This document shows, piece by piece, positions 7,596 through 16,534 of a stretch of 19,894 nt of DNA (position 1 is its first letter; each line of letters begins with the position of its first letter). The DNA comes from an uncultured bacterium. GTDB taxonomy: Bacteria > Desulfobacterota > WTBG01. The position numbers and the translations under genes are program-made. The DNA is taken from assembly GCA_938024025.1 (NCBI GenBank), contig CALJBY010000124.1:1-19894 (forward strand), read 5' to 3'. A model generated the notes under the pieces. It did no database searches. It saw nothing but the letters and a program-made list of their open reading frames with translations, and was not told the origin of the DNA.

Positions 7596-8672
7596 ATGCT
7601 CTATCACCTTCTCTATCCCCTGCACGAAGTTTACAGTATTTTTAATGTATTCCGCTACATTACCTTTAGGACTATTTATGCCATTGTTACTGCTTTACTT
7701 ATTACCCTTATTCTGGGGCCATGGTTAATAAAGCGGCTGAGGACTTTCAATATTAAGCAACACATACGGGATGATGGACCAGCAGGTCATGTCACCAAGC
7801 AGGGCACCCCTACCATGGGCGGCGTCTTGATCCTCTTCTCCCTCTCTCTCGCCACGCTCCTCTGGGGAGATCTGACTAACTCCTACATCTGGATCGTGCT
7901 TCTAACCACCTGGGGATTGGGAATCATAGGGTTCATCGATGACATGAAAAAACTGAAAAGTAAAAGCCCCCAGGGCATCTCAGCACGTTTTAAAGTGTGG
8001 GGTCAGGTTCTTTTAGGGTCAGCACTGGGCATATTCCTCTACCTTTCTCCCGATTTTGACAAAAGTCTTACCATACCCTTTTTCAAGGAGATTTCCGTCA
8101 ATCTCGGCGTGTGGTACATACTCTTTGTAGTCGTCATCATTGTCGGCAGCTCTAACGCGGTTAATCTCACTGATGGTTTAGATGGCCTGGCCATAGGATT
8201 AGTCTTGATTGTTTCTATCACCTACCTGCTCTTCTCCTATTTTTCCGGCCATAGTACGATTGCAACCTATCTCCAGATTCCTTTCATCCCCGGGAGCGGG
8301 GAACTTACTATCCTCTGCGGTGCACTGCTGGGATCTGCTACAGGATTTTTGTGGTTCAACACCTTCCCCGCACAGGTTTTTATGGGTGATGTGGGATCCC
8401 TCGCCCTTGGCGGTGCTCTCGGAACCGTAGCCATAATCACTAAACACGAAATTCTCCTTGCCATTGTGGGAGGCATATTTGTCATAGAGGCACTTTCTGT
8501 TATTTTGCAAGTTGGATCATATAAATTGAGAAAAAAGCGGATATTCAGAATGGCTCCGCTTCACCACCACTATGAGATGAAAGGATGGTCAGAGCCTAAA
8601 ATTACCGTCAGGTTCTGGATCATTGCAGCTCTCCTCGCATTAGTCGCCATGAGCACCCTCAAATTGAGGTAA
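7596..8672 (+). CDS. mraY: Phospho-N-acetylmuramoyl-pentapeptide-transferase MraY
   Basis: MraY is the polytopic membrane enzyme that transfers phospho-MurNAc-pentapeptide from UDP to undecaprenyl phosphate, forming lipid I. From ATG 7596 it has 358 residues, the normal length, and about ten hydrophobic segments. Hallmarks are [18 protein letters not shown] (59-76), the FIDD pair Asp115-Asp116, [10 protein letters not shown] with Asp193 (190-199), [11 protein letters not shown] with Asp265 (263-273) and the histidine cluster PLHHHYE (321-327). The frame is open further upstream through the receiver gene, but 7596 has GAGG at 7582-7585 and matches the family N-terminus. The gap to the receiver gene is only 19 bp. 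Confidence 0.97.
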   Translation: MLYHLLYPLHEVYSIFNVFRYITFRTIYAIVTALLITLILGPWLIKRLRTFNIKQHIRDDGPAGHVTKQGTPTMGGVLILFSLSLATLLWGDLTNSYIWIVLLTTWGLGIIGFIDDMKKLKSKSPQGISARFKVWGQVLLGSALGIFLYLSPDFDKSLTIPFFKEISVNLGVWYILFVVVIIVGSSNAVNLTDGLDGLAIGLVLIVSITYLLFSYFSGHSTIATYLQIPFIPGSGELTILCGALLGSATGFLWFNTFPAQVFMGDVGSLALGGALGTVAIITKHEILLAIVGGIFVIEALSVILQVGSYKLRKKRIFRMAPLHHHYEMKGWSEPKITVRFWIIAALLALVAMSTLKLR

Positions 8673-8771
8673 GAGAACAGAGACTACTGCACGCGGGGGG
8701 AGCGACGGGACAACGAAAGCAGGCAGCACGGTAAACACGAATCGGTGCCGTAACCTCTTAGAGAACCGTTC

Positions 8772-10163
8772 ATGGAACTACACAACAAAAAAACGCTGGT
8801 TGTAGGATTGGGTGTCACGGGTGTCGCAACCTCCCTCTTTCTGAAAGAGCGGGGAGCCCGGGTTACCGTAAGTGAACAGCGGGACCGGGAAGCAATCTTA
8901 CCGACCATCCAACAGCTGAGCACACAGGGAGTCGAATTGGAGATAGGAACGCACCGGAGAGAAACCTTCCTGAACGCTGATCTTATCGTCGTGAGTCCCG
9001 GTGTTCCCCTGGACATTGCCCCCTTACAGGCAGCACATGAGCGGGGAGTGGAAATCATAAGCGAGATAGAGCTTGCTTCCCGCTATATTCAAAAACCCAT
9101 TATTGCGGTGACCGGGACCAATGGAAAGACGACAACCGTTAACCTGATTGCTGAAATCTTTAAGGCTGCAGGCAAAAAGATTTTCCTGGGAGGCAACGTA
9201 GGAAATCCGCTCATTGAATACGTCTTACACGGGCATGATGAAGAGTACATCATCGCCGAAATAAGCAGCTTTCAACTGGAAGGGATACACACCTTTAAAC
9301 CCTTTATCAGCGTACTCCTCAACCTGCACCACGACCATCTTGACCGTTATGATTCTTATAACGATTATATTACAGCCAAAGCCAGACTCTTTACCAATCA
9401 AAGCACGGAAGATTACGCTGTGCTCAACGCCGATGATCCGGAAATAGAAAAGATGTCTTCTGCCCTTAACACGACTACTCTCTACTTTAGCGGTAAACGC
9501 AGGGTTCCTAACGGCTGCTACTATGAAAACCACCACGTATACTTTACCCATGGCACTGCCCAGACCTCCCTGCGCTTTGACCATCTCTACCTTCAAGGCA
9601 ACCATAACCTGCACAATATTATGGCTGCGGCCGTTGTGAGCAAACTGTGCGGATGTCCTGAAGAAAAGATTCAATACGCTGTTGAGCATTTTAAAGGACT
9701 CCCGCACCGTTTAGAATTCCTACAAGAAGTTAACAAAATAAAATTCTACAATGATTCAAAAGCAACCAATGTAAGTTCAGTCGCACGAGCGCTGGAAGCC
9801 CTTACCCCGCCGGTGATCCTTATTGCAGGAGGAAAAGATAAGGGCGGGGACTATGGTCCCCTCACACCTCTTATTAAAGAGAAAGTAAAAACCCTTATTC
9901 TCATAGGTGAGGCTACAAAAAAGATGTCACAGGCCTTTCAGGCAGCCACCACTATTATTGAGGCGGAAACCCTTGAGGAGGCCTTTCGACGTTCCCTGGA
10001 ACAGGCAACACCAGGAGATACCATCCTCCTCTCACCTGCCTGTTCAAGCTTTGATATGTTTGCAGACTACAAAGAACGGGGAAATGTTTTTAGAGCACTG
10101 GTTGACAGTCACGCACACACGTTACATAAAGGTATGAATAATGGAACCACGCAAAACATATGA
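8772..10163 (+). CDS. murD: UDP-N-acetylmuramoyl-L-alanine--D-glutamate ligase MurD
   Basis: MurD adds D-glutamate to UDP-MurNAc-L-alanine using ATP. The 463-residue protein begins with the Rossmann-like VVGLGVTGVA (10-19) that binds the UDP part, then SPGVP (75-79), the P-loop GTNGKTT (115-121), the EISSFQLEG block and the middle-domain LNLHHDHLDRY. The C-terminal domain includes YNDSKATN, IAGGKDKGGDY and LLSPACSSFDMF, all typical of MurD. It follows a 99-bp gap after mraY, one of the longest inside the cluster, in which I see no convincing promoter and only a weak, imperfect hairpin. Its last 23 bp overlap ftsW. Confidence 0.97.
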   Translation: MELHNKKTLVVGLGVTGVATSLFLKERGARVTVSEQRDREAILPTIQQLSTQGVELEIGTHRRETFLNADLIVVSPGVPLDIAPLQAAHERGVEIISEIELASRYIQKPIIAVTGTNGKTTTVNLIAEIFKAAGKKIFLGGNVGNPLIEYVLHGHDEEYIIAEISSFQLEGIHTFKPFISVLLNLHHDHLDRYDSYNDYITAKARLFTNQSTEDYAVLNADDPEIEKMSSALNTTTLYFSGKRRVPNGCYYENHHVYFTHGTAQTSLRFDHLYLQGNHNLHNIMAAAVVSKLCGCPEEKIQYAVEHFKGLPHRLEFLQEVNKIKFYNDSKATNVSSVARALEALTPPVILIAGGKDKGGDYGPLTPLIKEKVKTLILIGEATKKMSQAFQAATTIIEAETLEEAFRRSLEQATPGDTILLSPACSSFDMFADYKERGNVFRALVDSHAHTLHKGMNNGTTQNI

Positions 10164-11250
10164 TCATATGCTGTTCGTGATCGTGCTTATCCTGATGATC
10201 ATTGGTGTCGTTATGGTCTACAGCTCCAGTTCCGTTTCTGCTGCCAAGAGTTTTGGCAGTGCCACCTACTTTCTTAAGCGCCAGTTATGCTTTGCCGGCA
10301 TTGGTTTTCTCCTCATGTTTTGTGCAATGAAAATCAGGTACCAGCTGCTCAAACGTTTTGTTTACTATATTCTCATCTTAAGCGTTTTTCTCTTGATACT
10401 CGTTTTGATTCCGGGAGTTGGCAGTACTATTGGCGGCTCCACCAGGTGGTTTCGGTTCGGGCCTCTCTCTTTTCAGCCCTCAGAGTTTGCCAAGCTTGCT
10501 TTAGTTATCTTCCTCGCCTATTCCCTCTCCAACAAAGAAAATAAGATACACTCTTTCTCCATCGGATTCCTCCCCCACGTGATTGTTACCCTGGGTATGG
10601 CCGGGCTGGTTCTTTTTCAGCCAGATTTTGGGACAGCAGTGCTCATGCTCTTGCTCCTCTCTATCATGGTATTTGTAGCAGGAAGTAGAATAAAACACAT
10701 CGCCTCTTTCTTCAGCATATCTTCCGTAGCATGTTATTTTCTCATATCGTCTACCAGCTACCGGCTGGACCGATTTACTGCTTTTCTTAACCCCTGGAAA
10801 GATCCCATGGCTACCGGTTTTCAAGTTATCCAGTCATTCCTGGCCTTCGGCTCAGGCGGACTATGGGGTACGGGACTCGGCAATGGTAAACAAAAACTCT
10901 TCTATCTTCCCGAAGCTCATACTGATTTCATTTTCTCCATCATTGGAGAAGAACTGGGGTTCATTGGTGTCATTGCTATTATCTTTCTCTTTATTCTCCT
11001 GGCCTATTGCGGCATAAAGATTGCCACCAAAGCACCCGATCTCTTTGGAACGTATTTAGCCCTTGGCATTACCTCACTCATCATTTTACATGCGGTCATC
11101 AACCTGGGTGTGGTCATGGGACTCTTACCGACCAAAGGTTCAACCCTGCCCTTTATCAGCTATGGAGGAACATCACTGATTGTTAACCTGACGGGCACGG
11201 GCATTTTACTGAACATCTCTTCACAGTTCGCGAAGAAACAGACGTTATGA
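10141..11250 (+). CDS. ftsW: Septal peptidoglycan glycosyltransferase FtsW (SEDS family)
   Basis: FtsW is the SEDS polymerase that extends glycan strands from lipid II at the septum, paired with FtsI. The 369 residues are almost entirely membrane segments, about ten in all. Family signatures are VMVYSSSS near 24-31, the RWFRFGPLSFQPSEFAKLA block (102-120), the extracellular-loop motif EAHTDFIFSIIGEELGF (258-274) containing the conserved Asp262 thought to be catalytic, and the late PFISYGGTSL (337-346). The ATG at 10141 lies inside murD and has AAAGGT at 10128-10133. The stop overlaps the murG start (ATGA at 11247-11250). Position among mur genes argues for FtsW rather than RodA. Confidence 0.95.
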   Translation: MEPRKTYDHMLFVIVLILMIIGVVMVYSSSSVSAAKSFGSATYFLKRQLCFAGIGFLLMFCAMKIRYQLLKRFVYYILILSVFLLILVLIPGVGSTIGGSTRWFRFGPLSFQPSEFAKLALVIFLAYSLSNKENKIHSFSIGFLPHVIVTLGMAGLVLFQPDFGTAVLMLLLLSIMVFVAGSRIKHIASFFSISSVACYFLISSTSYRLDRFTAFLNPWKDPMATGFQVIQSFLAFGSGGLWGTGLGNGKQKLFYLPEAHTDFIFSIIGEELGFIGVIAIIFLFILLAYCGIKIATKAPDLFGTYLALGITSLIILHAVINLGVVMGLLPTKGSTLPFISYGGTSLIVNLTGTGILLNISSQFAKKQTL

Positions 11251-12320
11251 AGATAATCATTGCTGCCGGTGGAACAGGAGGCCATGTGTTTCCAGGAATT
11301 GCTCTCGCAGAAGAATTCACAGAGAAAAACAGGAACAATCAAATACTCTTTATCGGAACAAAAAGGGCGTTAGAAAGAAATACCATTATCCCGAAGGGAT
11401 ACGCATTCGAGGCTATTGACACCTCGGGCTTAAAAGGAAAAAACCCGCTTACTATGGTACGAGCACTCCTGCAAGCAGCCAAAGGCATCTTTCAATCTAT
11501 GATGATTATAAAACAATTCACCCCTGATCTTGTCATTGGTTTGGGGGGATACGTTTCCGGTCCCGTTGTCTTAGCTGCCTACCTTATGAGGGTAAAAACA
11601 GCCATCCACGAACAAAACAGCATCCCTGGTTTCACCAACAGGATACTCGGCAAAATAGCGCATCACATATTTATTTCCTTTGACTACTCACGCTCCTATT
11701 TCCCCTCTGAAAAGACGGTGCTTACAGGCACGCCCCTGGGCAATGAACACCTACAGGCAAGTAGGGTGTCACCCCCTGCGGGTCCTTTCACCCTCCTCAT
11801 TCTGGGGGGCAGCCTTGGTTCCCGGCAGATTAATGGTGCTATCACTGATGCACTCCAGGACCTGCTACCCCTAAAAGATACAATTACTCTTATCCATCAA
11901 ACAGGTCCACAGGAAGTGAGCCTGGTCAAGGCGGCCTATCACGAACGAGGATTCGCTGCTGAAGTCGTTCCCTTTATCGATCACATTGCCGGTACGTATC
12001 AACGGGCACATCTCATCATCTCACGGGCCGGGGCAACGACCCTCGCTGAGCTGATGGTGCATCACAAGGCTTCTATCCTCATTCCCTATCCACTGGCCGC
12101 GGACCACCATCAGCATCTCAATGCACGTATTCTGGTTGATCAAAAGGCAGCCCAGATGATCGATCCCGATCACGTAACGGGGAAGCGCCTGGCCCAGCTG
12201 ATACTTCACCTGTATCATCATCCGGAACAGCGCGCTGCAATGGAAAAGAATGCTGGTAGCTTGGGCAAGCCACACGCTGCACAGGCAATTGTTGATCACT
12301 GTTATAAACTGGTAGCATAG
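11247..12320 (+). CDS. murG: Lipid II synthase MurG (UDP-GlcNAc transferase)
   Basis: MurG is a peripheral membrane GT-B glycosyltransferase that adds GlcNAc from UDP-GlcNAc to lipid I, giving lipid II. The 357-residue product has normal length. The first glycine-rich loop GGTGGHVFPG is at residues 8-17. Next come GLGGYVSGPVVLAA, the HEQNSIPGFTNRIL stretch, the start of the second domain LGGSLGSRQING, and the UDP-GlcNAc-binding SRAGATTLAEL motif followed by a proline-rich IPYPLAADHHQ loop. It is translationally coupled to ftsW by a 4-bp overlap and ends 7 bp before murC. Confidence 0.97.
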   Translation: MKIIIAAGGTGGHVFPGIALAEEFTEKNRNNQILFIGTKRALERNTIIPKGYAFEAIDTSGLKGKNPLTMVRALLQAAKGIFQSMMIIKQFTPDLVIGLGGYVSGPVVLAAYLMRVKTAIHEQNSIPGFTNRILGKIAHHIFISFDYSRSYFPSEKTVLTGTPLGNEHLQASRVSPPAGPFTLLILGGSLGSRQINGAITDALQDLLPLKDTITLIHQTGPQEVSLVKAAYHERGFAAEVVPFIDHIAGTYQRAHLIISRAGATTLAELMVHHKASILIPYPLAADHHQHLNARILVDQKAAQMIDPDHVTGKRLAQLILHLYHHPEQRAAMEKNAGSLGKPHAAQAIVDHCYKLVA

Positions 12321-12327
12321 ATAACTC

Positions 12328-13704
12328 ATGTATCAGAGCATCAAACACATTTATTTTGTGGGAATAGGAGGAGTCGGGATGAGTGGTATTGCTGAAGTCC
12401 TCCTCAATCTTGGCTATAAGGTCAGTGGTTCCGACATGCACCTTACTGAAACCACCGAGCGGCTTCAAAAACTCGGGGCAACAATCTTTCAGGGTCATAG
12501 TGAAAGTCACATTAGTGATGCGGATGTGGTTGTCACCTCCTCCGCCGTTAAACCTACCAACCCTGAAGTCACCGAAGCACGAACGAGGGCTATTCCCGTT
12601 ATCCCGCGGGCTGAAATGCTTGCCGAACTGATGCGGCTGAAATACGGCATTGCCGTCGCAGGGGCCCATGGAAAAACGACGGCTACCTCTCTTGTCGGAA
12701 TGATTCTTGATAGAGGCGGGATTCGTCCAACAGTGGTGATCGGTGGTAAACTCAACACCATCAACACCAATACCATCTTAGGCACAGGCGACTTCATGGT
12801 GGTGGAAGCAGACGAGAGTGATGGTTCTTTTTTGAAACTTTCTCCCACCATAGCAGTCATCACCAATATCGATCCTGAACATCTTGACTACTACCAGAAT
12901 GTGGCTGAGATTAAACGCGCCTTCACTACCTTTGCCAACAAGATCCCCTTCTATGGACTGACCATCCTCTGCCTGGACAATGAACACGTTCAAGACCTGA
13001 TTCCCCACCTGGAAAAACGTTATCTGACCTATGGTGTAACGCCTCAGGCTGACTTACAGGCCCGGGAGATTACCGTTCACGGGCTATCCATGATCTTTAC
13101 GGTCTTTTATCACAATGAGAAACTCGGCAGGGTAGAACTGAAAATGCCCGGGTTACACAATGTGCACAATGCACTGGCGGCAATTGCCACCGCTCTGGAA
13201 CTCAATCTCGATTTTGCCATCATACAGGAAGCACTCAAAAACTTTGAAGGGATCCACCGCAGATTTCAGCTCAAAGGGAAATTCAATGATATCACCCTGA
13301 TCGATGACTACGGACATCACCCAACAGAAATCAAAGCAACCTTGAGCACCGCCAAGAATATCTGGGAAAGAAGATTGGTAGTGATTTTTCAACCGCACCG
13401 CTATACCAGGACGAGAGACTTGTTTAAGGACTTTCTCTCTGCTTTTAACCAGGCGGATATTCTTGTGCTCACCGACATCTATCCAGCGGGGGAGGATCCT
13501 TTGCCTGGAGTAAAGACCGAAACCCTCTTCCAGGGAATTAAAAAACACGGACACAAACAGGTCCACTACTTTCCCCGTAAGGAAAAAATAGTGGATCATA
13601 TTCTCAAACTACTTAACCCTGGAGATGTTGTAATCACCCTCGGCGCCGGTGATATCTGGCAGGTAGGAGAACAGTTACAGCATAAACTGAAGGGTTTATC
13701 ATAA
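12328..13704 (+). CDS. murC: UDP-N-acetylmuramate--L-alanine ligase MurC
   Basis: MurC carries out the first amino acid addition, joining L-alanine to UDP-MurNAc with ATP. The 458-residue protein starts with HIYFVGIGGVGMSGIAEVLL (7-26), the UDP-binding Rossmann motif of MurC, then VSGSD (32-36). The P-loop is GAHGKTT (112-118), with His in place of the Asn of the other Mur ligases, as is usual in MurC. VEADESDGSF and ITNIDPEHLDYY follow, and the C-terminal domain has DDYGHHPTEI and FQPHRYTR. The ATG at 12328 lacks a good Shine-Dalgarno sequence, so coupling to murG (7 bp gap) is likely. It is not fused to murB. Confidence 0.97.
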   Translation: MYQSIKHIYFVGIGGVGMSGIAEVLLNLGYKVSGSDMHLTETTERLQKLGATIFQGHSESHISDADVVVTSSAVKPTNPEVTEARTRAIPVIPRAEMLAELMRLKYGIAVAGAHGKTTATSLVGMILDRGGIRPTVVIGGKLNTINTNTILGTGDFMVVEADESDGSFLKLSPTIAVITNIDPEHLDYYQNVAEIKRAFTTFANKIPFYGLTILCLDNEHVQDLIPHLEKRYLTYGVTPQADLQAREITVHGLSMIFTVFYHNEKLGRVELKMPGLHNVHNALAAIATALELNLDFAIIQEALKNFEGIHRRFQLKGKFNDITLIDDYGHHPTEIKATLSTAKNIWERRLVVIFQPHRYTRTRDLFKDFLSAFNQADILVLTDIYPAGEDPLPGVKTETLFQGIKKHGHKQVHYFPRKEKIVDHILKLLNPGDVVITLGAGDIWQVGEQLQHKLKGLS

Positions 13705-13714
13705 GTGATCGTTC

Positions 13715-14635
13715 ATGCCCTATGATGCAATCAAGGAATTGAGTACCATGGTGAAGGGGAAAATACTCTACCAGGTTCCCTTAAGCCGTTATACCGCTCT
13801 GCATGTGGGAGGCATTGCAGATAGCATGATCTATCCTGCGAACCTGACAGAGCTTCAAAAAATCATTTCCTTTTGCCGGACTGAGAAAGTCCCCTATTTT
13901 ATTCTCGGCAGGGGTTCTAACCTTGTCATAAGAGACGGTGGCATACGGGGGATTGTCATTAAACTGTCACAAAGTTTCAAAAAGATAAAAATAGTTAAGG
14001 AATTCGGCAATCATGCCAGACTGTTCGTCGAGGCGGGTGTATCATTAAGAAGACTCTTTACCTATTCGGAGAGCAGGGGGCTATCAGGGGTGGAATTTAC
14101 CAGTGGAATCCCCGGTTCGCTGGGTGGTGCCCTGGCAATGAATGCCGGTGCGCAGGGAAGGGAGATGAAAGATATTACTGAAACACTCACACTGCTGACT
14201 CCCCGGGCAGCACTACGAGAAAAAAAACGTTCTGCACTGCACTTTGACTATCGCAGATTACACCTCCCAAAAGGTACCGTGATCGTCAATGCGTCTATCA
14301 GATTGAAAAAGCACAGCACCAGCACACTACTTACACGGGAAAAAAGCACTCCCTGGCGGAGGCAGATGCAACCCCTAAACCTTCCCAGCGCGGGATCAGT
14401 CTTTAAAAACCCTCCCGGGAAATCAGCAGGGCAATTAGTGGAACAGGCTGGCCTTAAAGGGTTACTGGCGGGAAAGGCTCAAATCTCAGAGAAGCATGGA
14501 AACTTTATTGTTAACCGGGGTGGTGCAACCGCACGGGATGTCCTCTCACTGATGAAAATCATGCAGAGCAGAGTGTATCAAGAAACCGGAATACGGCTCG
14601 AGAAAGAGGTACACGTTGTAGGAGAAAATGAATAG
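13715..14635 (+). CDS. murB: UDP-N-acetylenolpyruvoylglucosamine reductase MurB (type II-like)
   Basis: MurB is an FAD-dependent reductase that uses NADPH to turn UDP-GlcNAc-enolpyruvate into UDP-MurNAc. The 306 residues show the FAD-binding motifs ILGRGSNLVIRDGG (63-76) and EFTSGIPGSLGGALAMNAGA (127-146), substrate-region FDYR (177-180), PSAGSVFKNP with the proton-donor Ser228, and a C-terminal LEKEV with Glu298 as the likely catalytic acid. The overall length and PSAGSVFKNP context fit the shorter type II enzymes. Variants such as IPGSLGG for the more usual IPGTVGG do not affect catalytic residues. It starts 10 bp after murC and overlaps ddl by 8 bp. Confidence 0.96.
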   Translation: MPYDAIKELSTMVKGKILYQVPLSRYTALHVGGIADSMIYPANLTELQKIISFCRTEKVPYFILGRGSNLVIRDGGIRGIVIKLSQSFKKIKIVKEFGNHARLFVEAGVSLRRLFTYSESRGLSGVEFTSGIPGSLGGALAMNAGAQGREMKDITETLTLLTPRAALREKKRSALHFDYRRLHLPKGTVIVNASIRLKKHSTSTLLTREKSTPWRRQMQPLNLPSAGSVFKNPPGKSAGQLVEQAGLKGLLAGKAQISEKHGNFIVNRGGATARDVLSLMKIMQSRVYQETGIRLEKEVHVVGENE

Positions 14636-15599
14636 TTTAACGAACACGCTCTACAGCAATAAGCATATTGGTGTTCTGATGGGTGGCGCTTCTGCCGAAC
14701 GGGAAATATCGCTCAGAACGGGCACAGCCGTTCTTAAGGCGCTACGGGCAAAAAAGTATCAAGCCCATTCCATCGATGTTACCGCATCAATAGCCCAAGC
14801 ACTTCTCAAAAAGAAGATTGCAGTGGCCTTCATAGCCCTCCACGGTAAAGGAGGAGAGGACGGCACCATTCAGGGTACATTAGAAATGCTGCACATACCA
14901 TACACGGGATCCGGGGTACTCGCCAGCGCCCTTGCCATGCATAAGGGGATGACTAAAATAATTCTGCGCTATCATCGGATTCCCACCGCCGATTTCCAGG
15001 TTATCACGGCAGAAACAATTGAACGGGTAGATTTCCATCGAAAGATAACGGTCCCTCTGCCGTTAGTTGTTAAGCCCATTGCCGAAGGATCTACCATTGG
15101 CACAAGTATTGTTACCCACAAAAGACATCTCCGCAGTGCCTGCAGACAGGCTGCCTCCTGTGACCGCTCCATACTGCTGGAACGATTTATTGAAGGAATG
15201 GAAATCACCACGGGGATCGTCGATGGTAAAGCACTCCCCCTTATTGAAATTGTTCCCCGGGATGGTTTTTACAGCTTCCGCTCCAAGTATACTCCCGGCA
15301 GCACCGATTACATTGTGCCCGCCCGTATCACGAAAGCAAGCGCCGCAAAAATCCAGCACCTTTCTCTCAGGGCATACCATGCCCTCGGATGTGAGGGCGT
15401 AGCACGCGTTGACCTTATAGTGAGCCATCACCGGAAGCAACCGTATATCCTGGAAATCAACACCATTCCGGGAATGACCGAAACCAGCCTGCTGCCTATG
15501 GCAGCCAGGTCCGCTGGAATAGAGTTCGACGAGCTTGTTGAGAAAATGCTTCATACGGCTCGATTAAAAGAAATTCAACCGGAGGGGCGGCTTAAGTAA
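14628..15599 (+). CDS. ddl: D-alanine--D-alanine ligase Ddl
   Basis: This ATP-grasp ligase joins two D-alanines into the dipeptide that MurF adds. The 323-residue protein has the N-terminal GGASAEREISLRTG (19-32) with Glu24, ALHGKGGEDGTIQG (70-83), the ATP-grasp region VVKPIAEGSTIGTS (147-160) with Ser155, SKYTPGSTDY with Tyr221, and the metal-binding end motif EINTIPGMT (276-284). The Glu-Ser-Tyr set (24, 155, 221) matches D-Ala-D-Ala enzymes rather than D-Ala-D-lactate ligases, so no intrinsic vancomycin-type depsipeptide is suggested. The ATG is inside the murB end, with AGGAG just upstream. Confidence 0.96.
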   Translation: MNSLTNTLYSNKHIGVLMGGASAEREISLRTGTAVLKALRAKKYQAHSIDVTASIAQALLKKKIAVAFIALHGKGGEDGTIQGTLEMLHIPYTGSGVLASALAMHKGMTKIILRYHRIPTADFQVITAETIERVDFHRKITVPLPLVVKPIAEGSTIGTSIVTHKRHLRSACRQAASCDRSILLERFIEGMEITTGIVDGKALPLIEIVPRDGFYSFRSKYTPGSTDYIVPARITKASAAKIQHLSLRAYHALGCEGVARVDLIVSHHRKQPYILEINTIPGMTETSLLPMAARSAGIEFDELVEKMLHTARLKEIQPEGRLK

Positions 15600-15637
15600 G
15601 CACCGGCAAAAAAAAACCGCCACTCACAAGCAGACAG

Positions 15638-16534
15638 ATGACACCTACGACCACCTACTATAAAACACAAAAAATAAAAAATCGACGTATGCTCTCCTCG
15701 AGAAAAAAAGTGCTCGCAAAAAAGGACCTCACCCGTATCTTTCTTGCCTGCCTCCAGGGTGCACTTATCACCCTGGGTATTGCATCAATCTTCCTGACGT
15801 CAATCATGCTCTATAAAGAGCTCTTGCAGTTACCGTACCTCCAGGTAAAAAAGATTCATGTAGAGGGATGCCGTCGACAGAGCCCGGCCAACATCATATC
15901 CCTTGCCGCTATCAATCCTCAGATCAATCTTCTCTCGATTGATCTCAAGAACATGTGTCAACGCCTAGAAAACTCTCCCTGGATCGAGCGGGCCCAGGTC
16001 AAACGCACACTTCCCGATCAGCTCGATATCAGTATCTGGGAGCGTGAACCGGTTGCATTGATCAATTTAAACCAGCTCCATCTGGTTGATGAGAAGGGAA
16101 GCGTCTTCAAAAAGGCCGAGCGGGAAGATGGATTGACGTTGCCCATCTTAACGGGCATTACCTGGGAAGACCTGATGAGTAATAAAAAGATGCATACTGC
16201 ACTTATTAATCAGGCACTGGCGCTCATGAAACTTTTTGAGGGAGAAGGGATACCGCTCTTAGCCATTTCCGAAATCCATCTCGACGCAACGCTGGGACTG
16301 ACGGTATTTACCACACACAATGCAACGCAAATAGAAATGGGATTCGCGCCCTTTCAAAAAAAAATAAAACGTCTGTGCACGCTCTTAGAAGATTTTAAGC
16401 GGAAGAATCTTATTCCTGAGAACATAGATCTTAATTACCGGCATAAAGCCTTCATCAAATTTAAACCGCACACAAGAAAAAGTAAACCACGCAAAAAAGG
16501 AGGTGAACAACAATGGGAAAAAATGGAAATCTAA
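15638..16534 (+). CDS. ftsQ: Cell division protein FtsQ/DivIB
   Basis: FtsQ is a bitopic division protein linking cytoplasmic and periplasmic parts of the divisome. The 298 residues have a basic cytoplasmic tail (1-32), a membrane segment at about 33-58, a POTRA domain from about 68 to 137 (VKKIHVEGC, then ENSPWIERAQVKRTLPDQLD, a typical FtsQ stretch), and the FtsQ beta domain with LHLVDEKGSVF near 147-157. The C-terminus is strongly basic. No good ribosome binding site precedes ATG 15638, and Met18 (15689) is an alternative start. A 38-bp gap with a run of nine A residues separates it from ddl. It overlaps ftsA by 22 bp. Confidence 0.92.
   Translation: MTPTTTYYKTQKIKNRRMLSSRKKVLAKKDLTRIFLACLQGALITLGIASIFLTSIMLYKELLQLPYLQVKKIHVEGCRRQSPANIISLAAINPQINLLSIDLKNMCQRLENSPWIERAQVKRTLPDQLDISIWEREPVALINLNQLHLVDEKGSVFKKAEREDGLTLPILTGITWEDLMSNKKMHTALINQALALMKLFEGEGIPLLAISEIHLDATLGLTVFTTHNATQIEMGFAPFQKKIKRLCTLLEDFKRKNLIPENIDLNYRHKAFIKFKPHTRKSKPRKKGGEQQWEKMEI
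16496..16506 (+). promoter_or_regulatory. Strong ribosome binding site of ftsA inside ftsQ
   Basis: AAAGGAGGTGA matches the 3' end of 16S rRNA almost perfectly and stands 6 bp before the ftsA ATG, within the ftsQ coding region where it encodes part of KKGGEQ. FtsQ itself lacks a visible ribosome binding site, so this arrangement would give much higher initiation for ftsA than for ftsQ from one mRNA. Confidence 0.85.

Noticed and set aside
8673..8771. The 99-bp mraY-murD gap as a promoter or hidden small gene
   Set aside because: No -35/-10 pair of fair quality and no start codon with a ribosome binding site were seen. The only hairpin, ACGG/CCGT around 8735-8755, is weak and bulged.
9225..9707. 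A 160-codon minus-strand open frame inside murD
   Set aside because: It lies wholly antisense to conserved murD motifs, has no recognisable family and no promoter or ribosome binding site. The same holds for the other long antisense frames, such as 3396-3803, 4162-4653, 12118-12669 and 15063-15554.
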